DNA from: Bacillota bacterium
Lineage (GTDB): Bacteria; Bacillota_I; Bacilli_A; RF39; UBA660
Direction: 5' to 3'
DNA length: 64,000 nucleotides
Assembly (NCBI GenBank): GCA_023430885.1
Contig: JAEYYH010000034.1
Location: 1 to 64,000, forward strand
Of the stretch, positions 1 through 7,377 are shown one piece after another. A model generated the notes under the pieces. It did not search any database and was not told the origin of the DNA. It was given only the letters and a program-made list of their open reading frames with translations. The position numbers were made by a program, and so were the translations under genes. Numbering within the stretch: the first letter of the stretch is position 1; every line of letters starts with the position of its first letter.

Positions 1-39
1 ATTTGAATACTTTTTAAACTGTTGACCTTTTTTAGCCAT
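1..39 (-). CDS. N-terminus of probable IS transposase OrfA (partial)
   Basis: ATG at 39 on the minus strand follows a strong AAGGAGG ribosome site and encodes MAKKGQQFKKYSN before leaving the window. Short Lys-rich starts with KKYS are common in the helix-turn-helix OrfA proteins of IS3-type elements, which bind the element ends before the OrfB integrase domain acts. Only 13 residues are visible, so this rests largely on the neighbouring IS-like end. Confidence 0.4.
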   Translation of the reverse strand, partial: MAKKGQQFKKYSN

Positions 40-121
40 AAAAATAGCACCTCCTTTCTTGAGGTACTATTTTATCAGTATCACGTTTTTTTATAAAGTG
101 TCCAAAATAGGGTTCACTTCA
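1..121 (-). mobile_element. End of an IS3-family-like insertion sequence (partial)
   Basis: Read on the minus strand from 121, the sequence starts TGAAGTGAACCC and continues to TTTTGGACAC, the TG-starting, GGACAC-containing end typical of IS3/IS150-type elements. About 60 bases inside it an AAGGAGG ribosome site precedes a short basic ORF that runs off the window. The other end and the target duplication are outside. The element lies just downstream of agrD. The family call rests on the end sequence and the first 13 residues only. Confidence 0.5.
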
Positions 122-145
122 ATAAATCTTATCGTTTTATTTTAA

Positions 146-262
146 CTATAGAAGATCTTTTGGACATTCAGGTTCGTCAAACCAAACTAGGATAGTTCCT
201 GAAGTATTTGCACTTCCAGCAGAGATACTTAAAACTGATAATAGATTTGCAAAAATTCCCAT
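146..262 (-). CDS. agrD: AgrD-like autoinducing peptide precursor
   Basis: A 38-residue ORF starts one base after the agrB stop; its AAAGGAG ribosome site lies inside the agrB 3' end. It has the AgrD layout: an N-terminal hydrophobic/amphipathic leader (MGIFANLLSVLSI), a small-residue stretch, a core ending GTILVWF, and the acidic recognition tail DEPECPKDLL. AgrB cuts before the DE..CPK tail and cyclises the core. Unusually the core has no Cys; candidate ring residues are Ser at -8 or Thr at -6 or -9 from the cut, as in the serine-lactone pheromone GBAP of Enterococcus. The only Cys is in the discarded tail. Function is inferred from family layout and adjacency to agrB. Confidence 0.8.
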   Translation of the reverse strand: MGIFANLLSVLSISAGSANTSGTILVWFDEPECPKDLL

Positions 263-263
263 A

Positions 264-881
264 TTATTTCTCCTTTCTTTTATAGTTTACATATGCCATA
301 TAATTGTTATATGGCTGTCTAAATAATCTATATGAATATGGAGCAATTATAAGTGACGTAAGTAATAGACTATAAGTCAGCATGTTTAATACAATAGTAC
401 TTTTTATAAATATAATTCCCATAACAAATATAAAACAAATGCATATTGAAATAATTTTTCTTTTTATTCGAACATTTTCTCTAATTATTGGTTTTTTGTG
501 CGTATCAGCTGGGCTAAACAAAGCAAATGAACTTATGGAAAATCCAGAAATAATTATTCTATAGGAAATATTCATATTAGTATAAATACATAAGTAAGTG
601 ATACCTATAAATATTATAATGGAAAGTATTAAACACTTTTTACTATTTGACAAGTGCATTCCACCTGCATAAAATCTAAGAATTCCATAAAAAAATAAAA
701 ACATATACATCTCTTTGGTTATTCCAAGACACAAACTAATAATAGTTACAATTATAAATTTAGTAATTAATATATATATAGTTTCTAACCCATAATGAGC
801 GAGAATTCTATCTTTTTCCGTATATGAATTATATTTTTCTAAAAAAGGCATAACTTTATCGGCAAATTTTCTACTACTCAT
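264..881 (-). CDS. agrB: AgrB-family pheromone-processing membrane protease
   Basis: 205 residues, the usual AgrB length. AgrB is a membrane cysteine endopeptidase that removes the C-terminal tail of AgrD and makes the (thio)lactone ring. The family motif is clear: GILRFYAGGMH with catalytic His76, then Cys83 seven residues later, the spacing of S. aureus His77/Cys84. About five or six hydrophobic segments follow. The ATG at 881 is preceded by AGGTGAG. agrD follows after one base. No agrC kinase or agrA regulator is visible; they would be expected to the left, where an IS-like end now lies. Confidence 0.92.
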   Translation of the reverse strand: MSSRKFADKVMPFLEKYNSYTEKDRILAHYGLETIYILITKFIIVTIISLCLGITKEMYMFLFFYGILRFYAGGMHLSNSKKCLILSIIIFIGITYLCIYTNMNISYRIIISGFSISSFALFSPADTHKKPIIRENVRIKRKIISICICFIFVMGIIFIKSTIVLNMLTYSLLLTSLIIAPYSYRLFRQPYNNYMAYVNYKRKEK

Positions 882-971
882 AATCTCACCTATTATAAAA
901 ATATCATTTTAAATTTCATTTTTTAAAATGCTTGAATGAAAATATTTGTGTAATGCATGAAATAAAAAAAA

Positions 972-1117
972 TGTCGATTTTTGTTGTTGTTTTTAAATTT
1001 GGAACGTAAACTTTATACTTTAAGACAATCAACAAGTATATAATTTTTATTCATTTTATAATAAGAATGTTTCCAAAAAAAGTGTCGAATTTTGATGATT
1101 GCATTTTCTTGAAAACG
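972..1117. repeat. Two degenerate 35-bp direct repeats headed TGTCGA
   Basis: Copies at 972-1006 and 1083-1117 both begin TGTCGA, continue with TTTTGnTGnT and end AACG at the same distance, each preceded by an A7-8 run. TGTCGAA (second copy) matches the Spo0A-box core of Firmicutes. They lie in the intergenic region shared by agrB (minus) and cspA (plus); the second copy overlaps the cspA -35 box. Regulatory function is inferred. Confidence 0.4.
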
Positions 1118-1137
1118 CTTCTTTACAAATGTATATT
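1109..1137 (+). promoter_or_regulatory. Promoter of the cold-shock gene
   Basis: TTGAAA (1109-1114), 17-base spacer, TATATT (1132-1137). The roughly 35-base leader carries the GAAGGGAG ribosome site. Confidence 0.6.
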
Positions 1138-1176
1138 TATATTGTAAGCAAGATTACTAGAAGGGAGATTTAAGAT

Positions 1177-1389
1177 ATGCGTGGTAAGGTAAAATGGTTT
1201 AATAATTCTAAAGGATATGGGTTTATCGAATATGAGAATGGAGAAGATATATTTATTCATTATTCAGCTATCCTTTCCGAAGGTTATAAAACATTAGTTG
1301 AAGGCCAATTTGTAGAATTTGATCTAGTTCAAACTGCAAAAGGACTTCAAGCTAAAAACGTTGTTGAAATAAAAACTGCTTTAGTATAA
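1177..1389 (+). CDS. cspA: Cold-shock protein, CspA/CspB family
   Basis: 70-residue single cold-shock domain, full family length. It binds single-stranded RNA/DNA and melts mRNA structure in the cytoplasm. RNP1 (KGYGFIEY, residues 13-20) and RNP2 (EDIFIHY, residues 24-30) are both visible, with the usual N-terminal KVKWFN strand. A GAAGGGAG ribosome site precedes the ATG. It is monocistronic: own promoter upstream, and a terminator overlapping its last codons. The choice among cspA/B/C/D names is arbitrary for Firmicutes. Confidence 0.95.
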   Translation: MRGKVKWFNNSKGYGFIEYENGEDIFIHYSAILSEGYKTLVEGQFVEFDLVQTAKGLQAKNVVEIKTALV

Positions 1390-1402
1390 GTAGTTTTTTT
1401 TA
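1372..1402 (+). terminator. Terminator of the cold-shock gene
   Basis: Arms AAAACTGCTT and AAGTAGTTTT (one G-U pair) followed by a T run; the stem begins inside the last codons. Confidence 0.75.
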
Positions 1403-1455
1403 TAAAAATATGCTACAATAAACTTGTAAACTATTATTGGAGAGTTGGTGTACTA

Positions 1456-1482
1456 ATGGATACATTTACTTATTTCACATAA
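1456..1482 (+). CDS. Possible 8-codon leader ORF upstream of hpf
   Basis: ATG-GAT-ACA-TTT-ACT-TAT-TTC-ACA-TAA (MDTFTYFT) follows a TTGGAGAG ribosome-site-like sequence and an extended -10 (TGCTACAAT, 1411-1419). Its stop codon lies within the first arm of a perfect 13-bp inverted repeat. Could be chance; no homology is claimed. Confidence 0.22.
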   Translation: MDTFTYFT

Positions 1483-1513
1483 TAGAAATAAATTTTGTGA
1501 TATTATGTGAAAT
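1472..1513. repeat. Perfect 13-bp inverted repeat in the hpf leader
   Basis: ATTTCACATAATA at 1472-1484 and its exact reverse complement at 1501-1513, separated by 16 bases and without a T run. It could be an mRNA hairpin or an operator for a dimeric regulator; it lies between the two candidate hpf promoters. Confidence 0.6.
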
Positions 1514-1544
1514 CCTTATAATCTATTTATTAGATTTATTGTTA

Positions 1545-1553
1545 TGCTATAAT
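1545..1553 (+). promoter_or_regulatory. Extended -10 promoter directly before hpf
   Basis: TGCTATAAT at 1545-1553; no good -35. The in-frame ATG at 1552 lies inside this box and so would not be on a transcript made here, which supports translation from 1573. Confidence 0.5.
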
Positions 1554-1572
1554 GAAGATGGAGGTCGATGAT

Positions 1573-2106
1573 ATGAAATTTATTATTAGAGGTCAAAAAA
1601 TTGACGTTACTGAGCCAATAAAAAAATATATAGAAGAGAAGATTGGAAGACTAGATAAATATTTTGAAAATCCAGATGAACTTACTGCTACTGTAGTGGT
1701 ACGTGTCAGGGGAAAAGAACAAATTGTTGAAGTAACTATTCCAGCTAAGAAAGTAATTCTTAGAGGAGAAGAAGCAAGTTCTGATTTGTATGCTTCTATA
1801 GATTTGGTATCCGATAAAATAGAGAGACAGATTAGAAAAAATAAAACAAAAATGCAAACTAAAAAAACAAAACCTGTATTTGAGGATTTTGCTATGAACT
1901 TTGAAATAAATGAAGAAGAAGCTAATTCAAATTTAATAGTAAAAAGGAAAACTATTGATATGAAGCCGATGTCTGAAGATGAGGCTGTTCTTCAAATGGA
2001 ATTAGTTGGCCATTCATTCTTTATATTTAAAAATTCTATAACTAATAACATTAGTGTAGTATATAAGCGAACAGACGGTAACTACGGTTTAATTGATACT
2101 AAATAG
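1573..2106 (+). CDS. hpf: Long-form ribosome hibernation promoting factor
   Basis: 177 residues from the ATG at 1573, chosen because GGAGG lies 8 bases upstream; an earlier in-frame ATG at 1552 sits in the -10 box. The N-terminal S30AE/RaiA domain (about 1-95, MKFIIRGQKIDVTEPI) binds the 30S decoding region; a charged linker leads to the C-terminal dimerisation domain (about 115-177, MSEDEAVLQMELVGHSFFIF) that joins two 70S particles into 100S dimers during slow growth. The long form with direct 100S formation is normal in Firmicutes. A strong terminator follows. secA next door is the common Firmicutes order. Confidence 0.95.
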   Translation: MKFIIRGQKIDVTEPIKKYIEEKIGRLDKYFENPDELTATVVVRVRGKEQIVEVTIPAKKVILRGEEASSDLYASIDLVSDKIERQIRKNKTKMQTKKTKPVFEDFAMNFEINEEEANSNLIVKRKTIDMKPMSEDEAVLQMELVGHSFFIFKNSITNNISVVYKRTDGNYGLIDTK

Positions 2107-2110
2107 ACTT

Positions 2111-2138
2111 AAAAAAGACTTAATTTAGTCTTTTTTAT
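2111..2138 (+). terminator. Terminator after hpf
   Basis: Perfect stem AAAAAAGACT / AGTCTTTTTT with a 6-base loop, then T-rich sequence. Confidence 0.85.
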
Positions 2139-2226
2139 TTAATTCGTTAATATTTCACCAATTATTCTTTTAAAAATAAAGGATTTTTGATAAAATAATA
2201 TATGTGTAATTGAGAGGATGAGTAAA

Positions 2227-4719
2227 ATGAATTTTTTAAAGAAAATCTTTGATCATGGATATAAAGAACTTGAAAGTTTTAAAATTAAGGCGAATGCAAT
2301 TATGGACCTTGAAGATAAAATGAGTAAATTATCTGATGATAAATTAAAGAATAAAACAGCAGAGTTTAAAAAAAGGTTGGCAAATGGTGAAACGCTAGAA
2401 GATATATTAGTAGAAGCTTTTGCAGTAGTAAGAGAAGTTTCACAAAGAATGATTGGTGAAAAACCTTTCTACGTCCAAATACTTGGTGGTTTAGCCATTC
2501 ATTATGGAAATATAGCAGAGATGAAAACTGGTGAAGGTAAGACATTAACTTTTGCGATGCCTGCATATTTAAATGCCCTTGAGGGAAAAGGTGTACACTT
2601 AGTTACTGTTAATGAATATTTAGTAGGTGTAGGAGCTGAGTACAATAGAAAAACATTTGAATTTCTAGGATTAACAGTTGGTACTAACTATAGAGCTATG
2701 ACTCCAAAAGAGAAAAAAGAGGCTTATGCCTGTGATATTACTTATTCAACAAATAACGAAGTTGGTTTTGATTATTTGAGAGATAACATGGTTGTTAAAG
2801 CTGAAAATAGAGTTCAAAGACCACTTAACTTTGTTATCATTGATGAAGTTGACTCAGTTTTGATTGATGAGGCTAGAACTCCACTTATTATATCTGGTGG
2901 AGCAATGACATCAGCAAACTTATATATACAAACTGATAGCTTTGTGAAAGGCTTAAAAGAAAATAAAGGCTATATCTATGATGAAAAAACAAAAGCTGTT
3001 ACGCTTGATAACGAAGGCGTAGCAAAAGCTGAAAAAACATTTAGTGTTAGCAACTTATATGATATTAATAATACTAATCTAGTACATTTTATTAATCAAG
3101 CTCTAAAAGCTAATTTTGCTATGAAAAAAGATTTTGATTATGTAGTAGAAGAAGGAAAAGTAGTTATAGTAGATTCATTTACTGGGCGTCTAATGCATGG
3201 TAGAGCTTATTCTGATGGCTTGCATCAAGCAATCGAGGCTAAAGAAGGTGTTGAAATCCAACAAGAAACTAAAACACTAGCTACAATAACATTCCAAAAC
3301 TTATTTAGAATGTATGAAAAATTATCTGGTATGACAGGTACGGCTAAAACAGAAGAAGAAGAATTTAGAGAAATATATAACATGTATGTTATATGTATTC
3401 CTACTAATAGAGATGTATGTCGTATTGATTATGGAGATTTAATTTATTCAACAGCTGCTGGAAAATTTAAAGCGATAGTTAAAGAGATAAAAGCAAGACA
3501 TGCAGAAGGTCAACCAGTACTTGTTGGTACTGTTGCTGTTGAAACAAGTGAAATGCTAAGCAATTTACTAAAAAAAGAACATATACCACATGAAGTATTA
3601 AATGCTAAGAATCATGCTCGTGAGAGTGAACTTATCTTAAGCGCTGGTCAAAAAGGAGCAGTTACAATTGCAACTAACATGGCTGGTCGTGGTGCTGATA
3701 TTAAACTAGGCGCAGGTGTAAAAGAATTAGGTGGCCTTGCCGTACTTGGTACTGAAAGACATGAGTCACGCCGTATTGATAACCAATTAAGAGGACGTTC
3801 TGGCCGTCAAGGTGATCCAGGATTCTCACAATTCTATGTATCATTCGAAGATGATTTAATGGTAAGATTTGGTACTGATAGAGCAAAAGGTTTACTTCAA
3901 AGTTTAGGCTTTGCAGATGATGTAGCAATTCGCCATAAAATGTTATCTTCAACAATTGAACAAGCACAAAAACGTGTTGAAGGTTCAAATTATGATATAA
4001 GAAAAACATTACTTCAATATGACGATGTTATTAATCAACAAAGAGAAAATATTTATGAGAAACGTAATAAAATATTAGATCAAGAATCTATTCACGATAT
4101 AATTTTAAATTCTATTGATAATTATATTTATGATTTAGTATTTTCACACATGCCACCAGATGATATGCTTACTGATAATGATATAGATGAAATTCTTGAA
4201 TATATTAATTCTAATTTAGTTAAAGAAAAAATATCTAAAGATCAAATAATTGAACTTTCTCCAGAAGAAATTGTAAGTTATTTAGTAAAACATATTACAA
4301 ATGAATATGCACTAAAATTAAAAGAGATACCAGTAGAATTACAAAATGAATTTGAAAAAGCTATTGCTTTAAGAGTAATAGATACATACTGGATGGAACA
4401 TATTAATACAATGTCAATCTTAAGAGAAGGTATTCATTTAAGAGGATATGCTAATGAAAATCCACTTCGTGCATATACTAATGAAGGGTTCCAACTATTT
4501 GAGGATTTATTAATTAATATAGACAAACAAACGACTTTATTTCTAATCAGAGCTGAGATTAGACAAAATATTGAAAGAAAACAAATTGCAAAACCAGAAA
4601 TTACAAATGATGCTGGTAAAGAAGCAAAGAAACAACCAAAGAAAGTTTCAAAAGTTGGTAGAAATGATCCATGTCCATGTGGAAGTGGAAAAAAATATAA
4701 ACAATGTTGTGGAAAGTAG
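2227..4719 (+). CDS. secA: Preprotein translocase ATPase SecA
   Basis: About 830 residues. SecA drives export of unfolded preproteins through SecYEG. Visible: Walker A MKTGEGKT near residue 100, DEVDSVLIDEARTPL (DEAD-like box), preprotein-binding region, LSGMTGTAKTEEEEF, helicase motif TNMAGRGADI and RGRSGRQGDPG, helical scaffold, and a C-terminal SEC-C zinc motif with CPCGSG...QCC. I prefer the ATG at 2227, 9 bases after GAGAGG; the ATG at 2218 directly abuts that site. The SEC-C tail normally binds SecB or ribosomes. The next gene follows after 9 bases with its ribosome site over the secA stop, so the two are probably cotranscribed. Confidence 0.97.
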   Translation: MNFLKKIFDHGYKELESFKIKANAIMDLEDKMSKLSDDKLKNKTAEFKKRLANGETLEDILVEAFAVVREVSQRMIGEKPFYVQILGGLAIHYGNIAEMKTGEGKTLTFAMPAYLNALEGKGVHLVTVNEYLVGVGAEYNRKTFEFLGLTVGTNYRAMTPKEKKEAYACDITYSTNNEVGFDYLRDNMVVKAENRVQRPLNFVIIDEVDSVLIDEARTPLIISGGAMTSANLYIQTDSFVKGLKENKGYIYDEKTKAVTLDNEGVAKAEKTFSVSNLYDINNTNLVHFINQALKANFAMKKDFDYVVEEGKVVIVDSFTGRLMHGRAYSDGLHQAIEAKEGVEIQQETKTLATITFQNLFRMYEKLSGMTGTAKTEEEEFREIYNMYVICIPTNRDVCRIDYGDLIYSTAAGKFKAIVKEIKARHAEGQPVLVGTVAVETSEMLSNLLKKEHIPHEVLNAKNHARESELILSAGQKGAVTIATNMAGRGADIKLGAGVKELGGLAVLGTERHESRRIDNQLRGRSGRQGDPGFSQFYVSFEDDLMVRFGTDRAKGLLQSLGFADDVAIRHKMLSSTIEQAQKRVEGSNYDIRKTLLQYDDVINQQRENIYEKRNKILDQESIHDIILNSIDNYIYDLVFSHMPPDDMLTDNDIDEILEYINSNLVKEKISKDQIIELSPEEIVSYLVKHITNEYALKLKEIPVELQNEFEKAIALRVIDTYWMEHINTMSILREGIHLRGYANENPLRAYTNEGFQLFEDLLINIDKQTTLFLIRAEIRQNIERKQIAKPEITNDAGKEAKKQPKKVSKVGRNDPCPCGSGKKYKQCCGK

Positions 4720-4728
4720 GAATTTAGT

Positions 4729-5532
4729 TTGGGTAAAGAAAGTAAAATAGTATTTTCAATTATAGTTATTGCTTGTTTAGTGTTTATTTTAGTTTATAGT
4801 TTAAATAAAACTAATGAAAATATGAAAACAGTTAATCAAATAGTAGACACAGTTCAAAAAGCTGACACTGAAACTATGCTATATGTTGGTTCAAGTGATT
4901 GTGAGGCTTGTGACTTACAAGGGTCACAAATGAGTTTACTTTTAGAAAATTATGATTTTGAATATTATTATGTTGATTTTAATGAAATACCAACTACATC
5001 TGCTAAAACAAAATTCATAAAAGATATTGGAGTAGATACTTCGGAAGATTTTTCAACTCCAATGATTTTAATCTACAAAGATGGAAAAATAATAAGTCAA
5101 ACTTCTGGATTGACTAGTATAAACAAGATTTTTAATGCATTACAAAAAAATGCCATTATTTCATCAGAAGATAAATTGCCTGTAAATTATTTAAGTTTAT
5201 CTAGTTTTATTAATTTAACTGAAGATAATGATAAACATGTTGTAATGATTGGTTCAGCAGCCGAAGCTGATTCTAATAGTGCTCAAGAAATTATTTGGGA
5301 TATTGCTAAAGAAAATAGTGTAAACATTAATTACTTAATGCTTAATGATCTTTCTAAAGTAGAAGGTGCCACTTTTGAGAAAACTTTAGACTTTTATGCT
5401 GTTGATAATAATACTGTTGCTATACCTTCTATGTTAATAATAGAAAATGGCCAAGTTACTAACTTTATAGCGGATCTACAAGATTCAGATACTTATATTG
5501 CTTTTCTACAAGAAAACGGTATAATAGATTAG
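4729..5532 (+). CDS. Membrane-tethered tandem thioredoxin-fold protein
   Basis: 267 residues from a TTG start (AGTAGG 8 bases upstream). An N-terminal membrane anchor (residues 7-25) precedes two thioredoxin-like repeats facing the cell exterior. The first has CEAC (CxxC, about residues 59-62) and a STPMIL loop with the cis-Pro; the second lacks CxxC but keeps AIPSMLI. This suggests a surface disulfide exchange or metal/redox protein, with the second domain perhaps structural. Position directly behind secA fits a role on exported proteins, but that is inference. No specific family name is recognised. Confidence 0.7.
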   Translation: MGKESKIVFSIIVIACLVFILVYSLNKTNENMKTVNQIVDTVQKADTETMLYVGSSDCEACDLQGSQMSLLLENYDFEYYYVDFNEIPTTSAKTKFIKDIGVDTSEDFSTPMILIYKDGKIISQTSGLTSINKIFNALQKNAIISSEDKLPVNYLSLSSFINLTEDNDKHVVMIGSAAEADSNSAQEIIWDIAKENSVNINYLMLNDLSKVEGATFEKTLDFYAVDNNTVAIPSMLIIENGQVTNFIADLQDSDTYIAFLQENGIID

Positions 5533-5542
5533 AGGTGTAAAA

Positions 5543-5995
5543 ATGGAAAAAGAAAATTTTGAAATGATTTATGCAAAAGTAAAAGAATTTCAACAAAAGT
5601 ATCCTATGACAATTGCTTGGAGATTAAAAGAGCATTGTAAAATTGTAGCTTTACACATGAATGATGATGAAGTGGTAAGATATGCTTTTGCGGCTCAAAA
5701 AAATGACAATCCTTTTGACATAATCACGACATATGTAATTGTTTTAACAAATAAACGTATTATTTTAGGATCAAAAAGAGTTTTATTCGGATATTTTTAC
5801 AATGCTATAACGCCTGATATGTTTAATGATTTAAGCATAAAGATGGGACTTATTTGGGGAAAAGTTTCTATCGATACTGTAAAAGAACAAGTTTTCTTAT
5901 CTAATATTCAAAGAGAAGCTTTGGCTGAAATAGAGACACAAATAACTGAATACATGATGGAAGAAAAACAAAAATATTTAAATCTAAATAAATAA
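5543..5995 (+). CDS. Small cytosolic protein with bacterial PH-like domain
   Basis: 150 residues, AGAGGTG ribosome site, 10 bases after the preceding gene, so likely in the secA operon. No signal or membrane segment. The middle, VLTNKRIILGSKRVLFGYFYNAI, then WGKVSIDT, has the alternating-strand pattern of bacterial PH (bPH) domains, ending in a helix (IQREALAEIETQITEYM). Function is unknown; related folds bind lipid or peptide partners. Family call tentative. Confidence 0.6.
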   Translation: MEKENFEMIYAKVKEFQQKYPMTIAWRLKEHCKIVALHMNDDEVVRYAFAAQKNDNPFDIITTYVIVLTNKRIILGSKRVLFGYFYNAITPDMFNDLSIKMGLIWGKVSIDTVKEQVFLSNIQREALAEIETQITEYMMEEKQKYLNLNK

Positions 5996-6025
5996 GAAGT
6001 AAGATTACTTACTTCTTATTTTATT
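5991..6025 (+). terminator. Terminator of the secA transcription unit
   Basis: Perfect 13-bp stem AATAAGAAGTAAG / CTTACTTCTTATT, loop ATTA, followed by TTATT. Confidence 0.8.
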
Positions 6026-6052
6026 GTAAATTTTATGATTATAATGTATAAT
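6024..6052 (+). promoter_or_regulatory. Promoter for the 6077 gene
   Basis: TTGTAA (6024-6029), 17-base spacer, TATAAT (6047-6052). Confidence 0.6.
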
Positions 6053-6076
6053 TATTAGAGTAAGGTCGGTGAATAA

Positions 6077-7357
6077 ATGAAGAAGTTATTTGGTATGGTA
6101 GTACTACTATTTTTTATCTATTTCTTATATCATGTAACTTTTGTTTATTTTCAAGGCGGACATGATATAAACTATGAATTAACTGATGGCGACAATAAAG
6201 TAGAGATAAACGAAATATTAAGATCTAGTAACAAACATGATCCTGATAATTATTCTATATCATTAAAGATTAATGATACTGAATTTAATATCCAAACTTT
6301 TTATAACTTTGGAAGAAGTAGTAATATTATTAAAAATGTTAAATACTATAAAGATAATGATTATCAGTGTATATTTATCAAGTATCGTAATGACAAAATA
6401 TTAAATGATATTATGTGTGTAAATAATAATATAATGATCTCATATCATAATATAAGTAACATATCTGAAGGGCTTAAAGCTTTTGCTGATTCTATGGAAA
6501 CTTATGGTTATGACGAGAGTAACTGGAAAGATGATACATCAAAGGGTAAAACAACAGAAGATTCAATTTTATACTCTAATAATTTGATTGAAAATCATTT
6601 TATTGGTATTTCAGCGCCATCAGGTATGTATCGTGTCAATACCATTGATCAAATAAGATATGTTAAATTATATACAAATACATTAAATGGAAATGAACCT
6701 TTATTAAAAGGCTTTGTTAATGATAAGTATATAGTAACAAACTACGATGATAATAAACTATATAGGTACTATGTTGTCAATATGACTAATAGTGGTTCTG
6801 CTTTATTTGGAGCATCAGAAATATCTGCAAATACTTATACGTTAGGTAGTTATGGGACTTCACTTTACATTTATGATCCAAATACTAAAAAAGAATATGA
6901 GTTAGATTATGCTGCTCAAAACCTTATTGAGGTTGGTAATGAAGAAACCAACATTTTGTATTATAATAATGGAAGATGGCAAAGAACTCCTATAAATAGT
7001 GACTTAGTTAATCTGAAATTTGGTAATAATTATTCAAATGATTATTCAAATAATGAATATGAAAAAATCATAAAAGTTGGTAATGAATATGGTTACTACT
7101 ATTTATTTAAAAAGGTGAATGGTAAATATATTGCATATCGATCAGATATAACGAAGAAAGAATCGTTGATGTATTTATTTACTACATCAAGCCTTAACAA
7201 TCTAGTATTTAATGATGATTTCATATATTATGTAAGTGATGGCAGCTTAAAATATTATAGTGATGAAACTGGAAATCGAACAGTTTTAAATAATAGCACG
7301 ATATTGAGTAAAGCTAATGTTGCTATAGGGCTATATATAAAAAAAGAAAAGAATTAG
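6077..7357 (+). CDS. Membrane-anchored extracellular protein, unknown
   Basis: 426 residues. An N-terminal hydrophobic segment (MKKLFGMVVLLFFIYFLYHV) is an uncleaved anchor or signal without lipobox; the rest is an Asn/Tyr-rich, strand-rich exterior domain, possibly repetitive beta structure (recurring tyrosine-rich YYV/YYSD segments). Three Cys occur (CIF, CVN region). I do not recognise a family. It is transcribed alone from its own promoter and meets the calcium-type ATPase gene tail to tail, sharing a bidirectional terminator. Confidence 0.75.
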   Translation: MKKLFGMVVLLFFIYFLYHVTFVYFQGGHDINYELTDGDNKVEINEILRSSNKHDPDNYSISLKINDTEFNIQTFYNFGRSSNIIKNVKYYKDNDYQCIFIKYRNDKILNDIMCVNNNIMISYHNISNISEGLKAFADSMETYGYDESNWKDDTSKGKTTEDSILYSNNLIENHFIGISAPSGMYRVNTIDQIRYVKLYTNTLNGNEPLLKGFVNDKYIVTNYDDNKLYRYYVVNMTNSGSALFGASEISANTYTLGSYGTSLYIYDPNTKKEYELDYAAQNLIEVGNEETNILYYNNGRWQRTPINSDLVNLKFGNNYSNDYSNNEYEKIIKVGNEYGYYYLFKKVNGKYIAYRSDITKKESLMYLFTTSSLNNLVFNDDFIYYVSDGSLKYYSDETGNRTVLNNSTILSKANVAIGLYIKKEKN

Positions 7358-7377
7358 TTATTTCTAATTCTTTTTTT
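7347..7377. terminator. Shared bidirectional terminator
   Basis: AAAAGAATTAG / CTAATTCTTTT stem with T runs on both strands between the convergent genes at 6077 and 10029. Confidence 0.8.

Noticed and set aside
382..564. Plus-strand ORF opposite agrB
   Set aside because: Lies wholly over the conserved agrB frame and has no ribosome site.
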